In this document: positions 6,307 through 18,181 of the stretch, piece by piece
Layout: each line of letters starts with the position of its first letter
Numbering within the stretch: the stretch's first letter is position 1
Source of the DNA: an uncultured Bacteroidota bacterium
GTDB lineage: Bacteria; Bacteroidota; Bacteroidia; Bacteroidales; GCA-2748055
Direction: 5' to 3'
Length of the DNA stretch: 41,130 bases
Assembly: GCA_937129385.1 (NCBI GenBank)
Contig: CAKZNC010000172.1
Span: 1-41,130, forward strand
Translations under genes and position numbers: made by a program
Notes under the pieces: model-generated
What the model was told of the DNA's origin: nothing
The model's database searches: none
What the model saw: the letters and a program-made list of their open reading frames with translations, nothing else

Positions 6307-8073
6307 TTAACGTTTAACTACTATTTCTGAGGTGATGATGCTATTATTCTCCCTCAGATTGATAATATATATCCCCTGGTTCAGATCAGATGTTGACAGT
6401 ACATCTCCTGATTGAATATGCTCTTTTGAGAGAACTGTTCTTCCTGATATATCAGATACAGTGATGGACGCATTTTCTATATTGGCAAAATCAACAGTGA
6501 CCTGTTCATCCATCGGATTGGGATAGACCCTGAAACGGAACCTCTCTGTAAGGCTGTTTTTAACCGCATTTGCCTCTTCAACTGTCACGGTAAAGGCATC
6601 GGTGACGGTAACCCCTCCTGAGGTGACAGCATATTCAACATCTGTCGTTCCGACAGCAACTGCTGAAATTGTCAGTTCATTTGCCGCCATCGAAGCTGTG
6701 GCAACTGCATCATCTGAATTGGAAACCAGCGCATAAGACATGTCATCATCATCCGGATCTGTAAACACAACAGAAACATCAATAATCGTGTCTGCAGCAT
6801 CCAGTTTTATAGTAAAACTTCCTACCGGCCGCACGAGGGTGGGTGGTATATTGACATACTCATAAGCACCAAGATCGATTTCTGTACCGGAAATCCGGTC
6901 TTCACCAATCAGATCTGAATCCGGTAACAATACATCATAACCTGTGGAAATTCCTCCATTGACCGCCGGGTTTTTTGCAGCACCCAGTTCAAGGGCCAGG
7001 GTGTAGTTTCCTGAACTGAAATTCGTAAATGGCGTATAAGTAAAATCATCCGTACCATTGCCATAGGGACCAGTCCACCTGCCATCGATGCAGTTTTCAA
7101 TACTCAGGATTGAACTGTCAACATTTGCATTTCCAAAGAATTTGATGGCAGGAAAATCGACTGAATCATTCAACAAGGTATCCATACTGATGCTGGCACC
7201 CTGCATCAATGAATTGTAAACTTCCAGGGTAGCATCATTATCCAGCATGATCGCACTTGGCACCCCTTCATTCGGCGCAGGGTTGTTCCAGAATACTGAA
7301 TTGACAACAACCAGAGGTTCATTCCAGCTTCCTTCAGCGCCCCAGTTCCCATAGTGAATGGTACCTCCCCTCCTTGGATGTGATGTTGTAGCTCCACCAA
7401 CTGAATTATTGACAAATGTACAGTTCACCACCATTGTAGTTGAAGTGGCTGAAAGTGTATTAAATGCAGCTCCGATCGCAGGGCCACCTTTAGAAAGAAC
7501 TGTGTTTCCGTCGAAAAGACAACCAACGTAAGTCATTTTGGCATTTTCACCTGCAACTGCACCTCCCCTTATGTTAGACTCATTGTTAATAAACTTGCAG
7601 TTTATAAATTCAATGGTATCCATTACAAATATGGCACCTCCATGATTGGAAGAGTAGCTGTCTTTGAATGTACAGTTTTCAAATCTGTTGATGCCCCTAA
7701 GATGCATTGCCGCACCCCGGAGCTCGCCGGCATTCTGAAACGTAACATTTTTTATGGTCATCTTGTTTTCTGGAATAAATGCCCTGATCAGACGGGTGGT
7801 ACCCTTTCCGTCAACAATAATATCATTGTCTCCCCCGTCAATCGTGATGGACTCGATCCTCAGTGTATCAAGATCCATGACACTGTCAAGTTCAATCACC
7901 ATGTTGCCGGAGAAAGTGATATCTGCCACACCGTCTTTGGCATCAATAAGAGCTTGTCTTAGCGTTCCATCGCCGCCATCGGCATCACTTGTTACAACTG
8001 TCTGGCCATTTATAAGATTGACACTGAGCAAAAAAGCCAGCATCAATAAAAAGGAAACGTAAATTTTTTTCAT
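6307..8073 (-). CDS. Secreted right-handed beta-helix protein with T9SS C-terminal tail
   Basis: This 588-residue secreted protein has a signal peptide (1-23). The beta-helix opens with SDADGGDGTLRQAL, common in autotransporter- and PMP-like beta-helix proteins. Coil repeats with IEFINCKFINN and HGGAIF/RGGAV turns run to about residue 400. An Ig/cadherin-like domain follows (about 410-500, FTDPDDDDMSYALVS). The last about 80 residues (FRFRVYPNPMDEQVTV, ISGRTVLS, LNQGIYIINL) are a type A T9SS sorting domain, so the protein is probably exported and surface-attached. No catalytic site is recognisable, so it may be an adhesin or glycan-binding protein. It runs opposite to the rest of the left half of the PUL and has its own terminator. 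Confidence 0.85.
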   Translation of the reverse strand: MKKIYVSFLLMLAFLLSVNLINGQTVVTSDADGGDGTLRQALIDAKDGVADITFSGNMVIELDSVMDLDTLRIESITIDGGDNDIIVDGKGTTRLIRAFIPENKMTIKNVTFQNAGELRGAAMHLRGINRFENCTFKDSYSSNHGGAIFVMDTIEFINCKFINNESNIRGGAVAGENAKMTYVGCLFDGNTVLSKGGPAIGAAFNTLSATSTTMVVNCTFVNNSVGGATTSHPRRGGTIHYGNWGAEGSWNEPLVVVNSVFWNNPAPNEGVPSAIMLDNDATLEVYNSLMQGASISMDTLLNDSVDFPAIKFFGNANVDSSILSIENCIDGRWTGPYGNGTDDFTYTPFTNFSSGNYTLALELGAAKNPAVNGGISTGYDVLLPDSDLIGEDRISGTEIDLGAYEYVNIPPTLVRPVGSFTIKLDAADTIIDVSVVFTDPDDDDMSYALVSNSDDAVATASMAANELTISAVAVGTTDVEYAVTSGGVTVTDAFTVTVEEANAVKNSLTERFRFRVYPNPMDEQVTVDFANIENASITVSDISGRTVLSKEHIQSGDVLSTSDLNQGIYIINLRENNSIITSEIVVKR

Positions 8074-8509
8074 AATAGTTCGAATTAGATGATTAATATA
8101 AAGAACAATCTTAATGAATTGATTTCAAAATGATTTGTTCTTATGTAACAGAAGTCTGACCGTATTGTACCAATTCCTGTAATATACTGCTTATCTGTCT
8201 CATATATAACCGAGCAGTCAAAAACTGACTCAAATTAATCCATTTAACAACCAGGCATATCAAAATTGAAGCGCACCCAGTATAAATAGAGGATCTGTTT
8301 TTATCCTGAATTGAAATTGCAAGGAATCAGACCATCTAACTAATTGTTTTTCTACTAATTGTATAATGCAGAACACTTCCTGTATTACACAGGACACCCG
8401 AAGAGGCTGTGTTGGGTAATTTTATTAGTGTGAATTACAGATTAAACGATTTTTCTCCCGACAGTATAAAGGAATTTGAGTTGATAATAAACTAATTGGA
8501 TTCAAGATT
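8074..8509. other. Divergent intergenic region
   Basis: This 436-base AT-rich region separates the minus-strand beta-helix gene from the AraC-type regulator and must hold both promoters, though neither was resolved. It contains the 13-base motif TAATTGTATAATG (8356-8368), shared with the SusC1 leader. It also contains a short perfect inverted repeat CCTGT-attac-ACAGG (8379-8393). No gene was seen. Confidence 0.5.
8356..8368. promoter_or_regulatory. Shared 13-base motif, copy 1 (TAATTGTATAATG)
   Basis: Identical to 14983-14995 in front of the first SusC gene. It lies 141 bases upstream of the AraC-type regulator. It could be a regulator site or a promoter-like AT-rich coincidence. Confidence 0.3.
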
Positions 8510-9205
8510 ATGGAATCAGCAACTTATTATTCTGCCAATGACAGAAACAGTGGTTATCTGATTGAACGTGGCAACCAAAAAGATGATCGTCCGCTTATAC
8601 TGGTCGTAGAAGAGAACAATGATGATTGCGAACAGATAAAAAATTTGCTTGACAAGGAGTTTAATGTCGTTATTACACTGAACAGCGGGAAGGTAGCGCA
8701 TCTGCCTGCAACGGTAACCAGGACAAGGAGGCTGAATTCAAACGAACTTTCAAATAACGTTCGGGATGCTATCCAGAGTATAAAAAATGCGCAGCAGCGA
8801 ATACATAGAAGAAGCGGATTTTCTCCCACTACAGATACTGATCCACAAAGGGATGAATTTTTACAGAAGGCAACAGCCATCGTTGCGAAGTATATGAACG
8901 ATAGTGAATTTAACGTCACGGTATTATGTAAAGAACTTTCAACAAGCAGGATGCAGTTGCATCGCAAATTGAAATGCTATACGGGTCAGAGTACTTCTGA
9001 ATTTATACGTTCCATTCGAATGCGACGGGCAGCTAAATTATTTGAATCAGGTAAAATGAAAGTTATAGAAGTGATGTATGAAATTGGCATAGAGAGTTGT
9101 TCCTATTTTACAAAAGCTTTTAAAAACCATTTCATGTGCACACCTTCGCAGTACGCATCCAATTGCAAGAAAAATCACACCCATGCATTGAGTATTGTAA
9201 AATAA
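8510..9205 (+). CDS. AraC-family regulator with truncated receiver remnant
   Basis: This 231-residue cytoplasmic DNA-binding protein has a C-terminal AraC-type double helix-turn-helix (about 125-217; FNVTVLCKELSTSRMQLHRKL and SCSYFTKAFKNHF). It is closest in style to the output domain of hybrid two-component proteins. Residues 28-61 (LILVVEENNDDCEQIKNLL) match the first strand and helix of a response-regulator receiver. Residues 73-102 (RRLNSNELSNNVRDAI) match the usual last receiver helix and linker. The middle of the receiver, including the phospho-acceptor aspartate, is missing. It therefore looks like a stand-alone derivative of a hybrid regulator with an internal deletion, probably acting without phosphorylation. 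It precedes the beta-helix and GH2 genes and may control the left part of the PUL. Confidence 0.8.
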   Translation: MESATYYSANDRNSGYLIERGNQKDDRPLILVVEENNDDCEQIKNLLDKEFNVVITLNSGKVAHLPATVTRTRRLNSNELSNNVRDAIQSIKNAQQRIHRRSGFSPTTDTDPQRDEFLQKATAIVAKYMNDSEFNVTVLCKELSTSRMQLHRKLKCYTGQSTSEFIRSIRMRRAAKLFESGKMKVIEVMYEIGIESCSYFTKAFKNHFMCTPSQYASNCKKNHTHALSIVK

Positions 9206-9332
9206 AAGGCAGGTCCGACATTTTAATCATGTTTTGATACATGCAAGCAACTTTCATTGCATCAAAATTCACAGTTTTGTCCTGTTGTATTGAATAATAT
9301 TTATAATTACAGTTTCAACTAATAATTACCAG

Positions 9333-11558
9333 ATGAAAAACCGACTATTAAAAAAAATTACTATTTCAATAATTCTTGTAATTTTTAATATTTCCATAAT
9401 TCCGTTCACTCTTTCAGCTCAGGGAGACAGGCATCCTGATATTAATTGTGAATATCCCGAAGATGCATTTTTACATGCAAATAAGGGCGGACGGATCCTT
9501 GACGTTACGCAACCTCCGTTCAATGCAGTCGGAGACGGGGTCACGGATGATACCCATGCGTTTGTAGCTGCATATGATTCGGTCCTTGCCATCATGGACA
9601 CTTATGGATGGGATAAAGGTGCTCCGGCTTCATACCAAACGACAAATATCATTTATATTCCTGATGGCACATACCTGATCACCAATACCATCATCTATTC
9701 CGGACCGAGCAGGTATGATCATCCCAATGAGCGTCTGGCACGGATCAGGTTTGTCGGACAGAGCCGGGACGGCACCATTCTCAAACTCGATGATAATTGT
9801 CCCGGGTATGAACTGGGATCGAACAAGGAACTGATCTCTTTCGGACAGGGAGATTTCAACAACGGCGTTGCATTCAACGCATTGCGTAATATGACTTTGA
9901 ATACGGGAAGCGGCAATCCGGGTGCCGTTGCCTTGAACTATTGTGGTGCCAACAACAGCAGCGTTCAGAATATTACCATCAAAAGTGAAGACGGCGAGGG
10001 AAGCATCGGACTGTATTTAAGAATCGGGCCAAATATGGGATACCATAACGATATCACCATCGAGGGTTTCGATTATGGAATCTACGCCCTGCCCTATCAC
10101 TTCGGTGTCAATACTTTCGAATATGTCACGCTGAAGAATCAGAAAAAGGCTGCCATCCGGACAGACAACAGTGGGCTGTCCATCAGGAAACTGCTCTCAG
10201 AAAACAGTGTCCCTGCAGTTGCACTGACTGAAACCGGAGCTCATGTGGTGATCATTGACAGCGAGCTCAATAACCCTTCAGGTGGCGGTATGGCCTTAGA
10301 TCTACGTAACGGACAGCTATTCGCAAGAAATGTAGTGACCAGTGGGTATGAAAATGAGATTTTACACCAATTTTTACCTGTTGATCTTCCCGATGCCAAT
10401 TATATCGAAGAATATGTATCCGGGGAAATTTTCAGCCTGAGAGAAGGACAAACACTCAAGTCCCTGGACATGGAGATCGAAGAGGTTCCGGTCATTCCAT
10501 GGGAGAATGAAATGGATGAGTGGGCAAATGTAAATGATTATGGCGCAGTCGGAGACGGTGTGACCAATGATAAAACTGCCATCCAGGCAGCAATGAATTC
10601 AGGAAAATCAACCATCTATTTTCCCAATGCTGAATACTATATTACCGGGTCAGTTTCTGTCCCGGCATCTGTAAAGAGAATAAATTTCATGTACGGCAGG
10701 TTAATGGGGCAGCTATATGTAGACGAAGATGCTTCAGAACCCTTATTAATAGAGGATGGCCTCAGCAGGGGCGCAGTAGTATTGCACTATGCCCCCAGGA
10801 CTGTTATCCTCAGCAACTTCAGTGGTAACTATAAGAATAAAAATTCTGAATACGGAGCAAAATTGTTTATCAACAATGTAACAAACTTAGGGAAATCGGA
10901 AGAAAATTTTGTGGATCAGAAAGTATGGGTCCGCTATATGAATACTGAATTTAAATCAGGTCCCAATTTCACTGCAAATAACAGCGAAATGTGGGTGCTG
11001 GGGTATAAGGTTGAGGGCAATACAACCAACTTCAAGGTGATGAACGGGGGCACCCTGGAAGTGCTGGGCGGAATCATCAATGAATGGCCGGGAGGAAGTG
11101 TATACTCACCCACCAATACCCCGCCGGCACTGATGAATGACAGATCCAATGTTTGCTTTATCGCATTTTCCAATGGTCCGTATACGCAGATCAATGCGAT
11201 TATGGAGATCAGTGAAAGCGGAACAGAGTATATCACGGAAGACATGTTACCAGACCGAACCGGTCAGTACGATGACTATTTTATTCCCATGTATGTCAGT
11301 TATGAGGATACAACCAGTACAATTGCCGTAATGGAAGCGGAAAACGTGGATGACTTCAGAATAAAATATTCCTCCCCGACACAGACTTTGTGGATTGACA
11401 CTGAAGATTATTCTGATGCCGAGTTGAAAATATATGACATCAACGGCAAAACTCAAATGGTTGCGAAACCGAACTTACCAATTGATGTTTCATACTTCAG
11501 TAATGGTATATACCTGATCATGCTGAATGGGGTATGCAAAAAATTTATTAAGTATTAA
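9333..11558 (+). CDS. Secreted tandem pectate-lyase-like (beta-helix) protein with T9SS tail
   Basis: This 741-residue secreted protein has a signal peptide (1-30, ending LSAQG). It has two copies of the start of the pectate_lyase_3 fold, NAVGDGVTDDTHAF (about 65) and YGAVGDGVTNDKTAI (about 405), each opening a right-handed beta-helix. The tandem plan recalls GH55 glucanases, but no GH55 catalytic residues could be confirmed. The last about 75 residues (DAELKIYDINGK, YFSNGIYLIML) form a T9SS sorting domain. It lies between the AraC-type regulator and a GH2. It is a plausible extracellular glycan-cleaving or glycan-binding component of a PUL that otherwise has no endo-acting enzyme. Enzyme class and substrate are unknown. 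Confidence 0.8.
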   Translation: MKNRLLKKITISIILVIFNISIIPFTLSAQGDRHPDINCEYPEDAFLHANKGGRILDVTQPPFNAVGDGVTDDTHAFVAAYDSVLAIMDTYGWDKGAPASYQTTNIIYIPDGTYLITNTIIYSGPSRYDHPNERLARIRFVGQSRDGTILKLDDNCPGYELGSNKELISFGQGDFNNGVAFNALRNMTLNTGSGNPGAVALNYCGANNSSVQNITIKSEDGEGSIGLYLRIGPNMGYHNDITIEGFDYGIYALPYHFGVNTFEYVTLKNQKKAAIRTDNSGLSIRKLLSENSVPAVALTETGAHVVIIDSELNNPSGGGMALDLRNGQLFARNVVTSGYENEILHQFLPVDLPDANYIEEYVSGEIFSLREGQTLKSLDMEIEEVPVIPWENEMDEWANVNDYGAVGDGVTNDKTAIQAAMNSGKSTIYFPNAEYYITGSVSVPASVKRINFMYGRLMGQLYVDEDASEPLLIEDGLSRGAVVLHYAPRTVILSNFSGNYKNKNSEYGAKLFINNVTNLGKSEENFVDQKVWVRYMNTEFKSGPNFTANNSEMWVLGYKVEGNTTNFKVMNGGTLEVLGGIINEWPGGSVYSPTNTPPALMNDRSNVCFIAFSNGPYTQINAIMEISESGTEYITEDMLPDRTGQYDDYFIPMYVSYEDTTSTIAVMEAENVDDFRIKYSSPTQTLWIDTEDYSDAELKIYDINGKTQMVAKPNLPIDVSYFSNGIYLIMLNGVCKKFIKY

Positions 11559-11582
11559 GGTATTCCGTCTGTCGAAATATGA

Positions 11583-14876
<3,294 letters not shown>

Positions 14877-14976
14877 GACATTCAATTTCATCCACCGATA
14901 TTCGGTATGTTGCAAAGAGAAACAAATAGATACCTGACACTGTAAAACTCATGTATACAGTGCTTTGTACGATATC

Positions 14977-14995
14977 ATACAATAATTGTATAATG
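14977..14995. promoter_or_regulatory. Inverted repeat and shared motif upstream of SusC1
   Basis: ATACAAT-A-ATTGTAT (14977-14991) is a perfect 7+7 inverted repeat with a 1-base centre. Its right half overlaps TAATTGTATAATG (14983-14995), identical to 8356-8368. A TTTG lies at 14964-14967. The site is 74 bases before the SusC start, a fitting place for an operator or promoter of the main operon. Confidence 0.4.
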
Positions 14996-15068
14996 GAGGA
15001 CAGGTAAACCTGATAATACTTAATATTTTAGAGTGATTTTCAATTAACTAACTTATGAAAGCTTACCA

Positions 15069-18000
15069 ATGAAAAGATTTCTAGTAACTTTTATTGTTCT
15101 GTCAGCAATACACATTATCGCCCTATCCCAGGTAATAACAGTTGAGGGAGTTGTTACAGGAGGAGACGGAGAGACGATCCCGGGAGTAAATGTTGTAATT
15201 AAAGGCACTACCAGGGGTACAATTACCGATGCAGATGGCAACTATTCCATATCCGCATCTCCTGGAGATACGCTGATATTTTCATATGTGGGATATTTAG
15301 CAGAAAATGTTGCAGTTGGTGGCCAGCGTGTCATTGACCTGACACTTTCCGAAAACGTTAACGAAATCGACCCCGTCGTTGTAGTTGGTTATGGCCGGCA
15401 AAAAAAGTCTTCCGTTGTAGGTGCAATCACACAGATCGACAGTGATGAGCTGAAACAATCCGGCGGTGTGTCTACCATTGGCCAGGCACTGCAGGGAAAA
15501 CTTCCGGGTGTTGTTACCATTTACTCAAATGGAGCACCGGGGAGTGAAGATATGCAGATATATATCCGAGGACAGAGTACCTGGAACAACAGCGGATCAC
15601 CGCTTATTCTTGTTGACGGTATTGAGCGGAGTATGAACGATATTGACATCAATGAAGTGGCTTCGATATCGGTATTAAAGGATGCATCGGCCACAGCCGT
15701 CTTCGGGGTAAAAGGTGCTAATGGTGTAATTCTGCTCACTACCAAAAGGGGCCAGGAAGGCAAAGCGCAACTTTCCGTAAATGCAGAATCAACCTTTAAA
15801 ACGGTATCCAAACTTCCTGCCAAACTCGACTCTTATGGGAGTATCATAACAGCGAACGAGGCCATCATGCGCGAGCTGATGTATTCTGAGACTTCATGGA
15901 GAGATTATACGCCTGTTGAGGTAGCTGAAAAATACAGGAATCAAACCTCTCAACTGGAAGAAGAAATATATCCGAATGTTTCCTGGAAAGACTACCAGCT
16001 GGAAGAGGTCGTGACTGATTACAGGCTGAATTTATCGGTCCGCGGAGGAAATAAAACTGCTGCCTATTTCGCCAACCTCTCCTACCTCCAGGAAAATGAT
16101 ATGTTCAAGGATTTCGATAACGGGAAGGGGTATGACGGAGGTTACAGTTTCAAGAGAATCAATTACAGAAGTAATCTTGATTTCAATATTACAAAAACCA
16201 CCAAACTCAGGTTGAACCTTTCGGGTGCTTACGGAAATCAGAACCGGCCGAACTTTGGTGAAAGCTATTATTATTTAGGGCTCTACCAGCTTGCACCGGA
16301 TATTTATTATCCGCGATACGAAGACGGAAGCTACGGATTCTTTGACAGCAATGAGTGGATTTTTACCAATCCTCTCTATTCCTATTCGTCAAGTGGCATT
16401 GTCTCGCGAAAAACTTTCAGGATGAACAGCGATTTCATACTTGATCAGGATTTCGGTTTCATTACGAAAGGACTTTCCTTTCAGGGAAAGTTTTCCTTCG
16501 ACAACAACCTGACTGGCGTACAATCAATCAATGATCGTGACAATGTAATCTTCAAGAGATACGTCAATGAAGGTGAGGACGTCGTCTACCAGTATCCTTC
16601 GACCAACAATGATTACGCGTATGTAATCCAGCCCTGGACCATTGATCCGATGAATCTTTCCAATGCAAGAACAAGGAGGGTTAACTATCAGCTCTCACTT
16701 AACTATGACCGGACTTTTGGGAATGGTCACAATGTGCAGGGACTGTTCCTGTTTAAGCGGGAAAAATATGCGTCGGGTAGTATGTTCCCGGTATTGTATG
16801 AGGATTGGGTTGGACGTGTCACCTATAATTACAACACCCGGTATTTCATGGAGTTCAACGGCGCATATAACGGATCTGAAAAATTCGGACCGGGGTACCG
16901 CTTTCAATTGTTTCCCTCAGTTGCCCTGGGATGGATGCCTTCCAATGAAAAATTCATGGAGGACATTGCATGGGTGAACAGACTTAAAATCAGGGGATCA
17001 TACGGATTGGTCGGAGATGATGGTTTTGCCGGCAGGTGGCAATACATTACACAGTGGATGTCTCTGAATGCAGGTGCAGCGATAAATACATCATATTACA
17101 ATACTTCTGATGATGCAAATGCTGCCTCACCCTACAAGTTCTATGTGGAATCGGTACTTGGAAACCAGGATCTTCACTGGGAAACAGCTGTTAAGAAGGA
17201 CCTGGGTTTCGAATTTGCCGGATTCAGAAACAGGGTGACGCTGGAAGCTGACTACTTTGATGAGTACCGCTACGATATTGTCATTTATGGAAGCAACAGG
17301 AGTATTCCTGACCTGTTCGGGAATGAGCCGCCGGATGCCAACCTGGGAGAGGTCAGGGTAAAAGGTTTTGAATTTGTATTTGGATTAAGGGAAAACATCA
17401 ATGATCATGCGCGTGTATGGACGAACCTTAGTTATACAAGTGCAAAAGACAAGATACTTTATGCCGAGGATCCTGAGCTGGCGCCGGATTACCAGAAGGC
17501 AGCAGGTTATCCGATCGGTCAGAAAACCTCGGCAATTGCAGGGGATATCATGGAAAGCTGGGATGATGTATACATGTCTACCCCGCTGATAAACGGCAAT
17601 GAATACAAGCGAACAGGTTACTACGATCTTGTTGATTTTGATGGTGACGGAGTGTATGATTCCAACTATGACGATGCGCCATACGGCTATCCGACCAGAC
17701 CCCAGAAAACCTGGACCTGGGCCTTTGGCGGGTCATATAAAAACTGGAGCATGACATGCCAGTTTTATGGCATGATCAACAGCACGAGAAATTACAACTT
17801 AAGGAGTTTCTCAGCCGGCACACATCTCTTTTTCGAGGAAAATGCCAACTACTGGTCTGTATCCAACCCGGACAATATCAGAACACTGGCCCCCTGGGAT
17901 CTTTCGCAGGCTGCCAGTTATCCTTACAGCACGCTTTATGATGCTTCCATGGTACGTTTAAAAATGGTCGAAATTGCCTATCAGCTGCCTGATACTTTCT

Positions 18001-18170
18001 GCAGTAAGATAGGTGTGTCAGGTCTTCGGTTCTATTTCAACGGAAATAATTTACTTCTCTGGACAGATATGGCTGATGACCGGGACTACAACAGCGGTTC
18101 CAATGCTGTGGCAAATGGCGACTACCCTACATTAAGAAGGTTTAACCTGGGCTTCAATCTTGATTTTTAA
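15069..18170 (+). CDS. SusC-like TonB-dependent outer-membrane transporter (first)
   Basis: This 1033-residue protein imports oligosaccharides across the outer membrane using TonB energy. In order it shows a signal peptide (1-20), a carboxypeptidase-regulatory-like domain (about 23-100, GVVTGGDGETIPGVNVVIKGT), a plug (about 105-225, VVVVGYGRQKKSSVVGAI, YIRGQSTWNNSGSPLILVDG, LKDASATAVFGVKGANGVI) and a barrel ending LRRFNLGFNLDF. This is the full SusC/RagA arrangement with normal length. The SusD partner starts 11 bases after its stop. The preceding 192 bases hold an inverted repeat that may be the operon operator. Confidence 0.95.
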   Translation: MKRFLVTFIVLSAIHIIALSQVITVEGVVTGGDGETIPGVNVVIKGTTRGTITDADGNYSISASPGDTLIFSYVGYLAENVAVGGQRVIDLTLSENVNEIDPVVVVGYGRQKKSSVVGAITQIDSDELKQSGGVSTIGQALQGKLPGVVTIYSNGAPGSEDMQIYIRGQSTWNNSGSPLILVDGIERSMNDIDINEVASISVLKDASATAVFGVKGANGVILLTTKRGQEGKAQLSVNAESTFKTVSKLPAKLDSYGSIITANEAIMRELMYSETSWRDYTPVEVAEKYRNQTSQLEEEIYPNVSWKDYQLEEVVTDYRLNLSVRGGNKTAAYFANLSYLQENDMFKDFDNGKGYDGGYSFKRINYRSNLDFNITKTTKLRLNLSGAYGNQNRPNFGESYYYLGLYQLAPDIYYPRYEDGSYGFFDSNEWIFTNPLYSYSSSGIVSRKTFRMNSDFILDQDFGFITKGLSFQGKFSFDNNLTGVQSINDRDNVIFKRYVNEGEDVVYQYPSTNNDYAYVIQPWTIDPMNLSNARTRRVNYQLSLNYDRTFGNGHNVQGLFLFKREKYASGSMFPVLYEDWVGRVTYNYNTRYFMEFNGAYNGSEKFGPGYRFQLFPSVALGWMPSNEKFMEDIAWVNRLKIRGSYGLVGDDGFAGRWQYITQWMSLNAGAAINTSYYNTSDDANAASPYKFYVESVLGNQDLHWETAVKKDLGFEFAGFRNRVTLEADYFDEYRYDIVIYGSNRSIPDLFGNEPPDANLGEVRVKGFEFVFGLRENINDHARVWTNLSYTSAKDKILYAEDPELAPDYQKAAGYPIGQKTSAIAGDIMESWDDVYMSTPLINGNEYKRTGYYDLVDFDGDGVYDSNYDDAPYGYPTRPQKTWTWAFGGSYKNWSMTCQFYGMINSTRNYNLRSFSAGTHLFFEENANYWSVSNPDNIRTLAPWDLSQAASYPYSTLYDASMVRLKMVEIAYQLPDTFCSKIGVSGLRFYFNGNNLLLWTDMADDRDYNSGSNAVANGDYPTLRRFNLGFNLDF

Positions 18171-18181
18171 TACAGATAATT

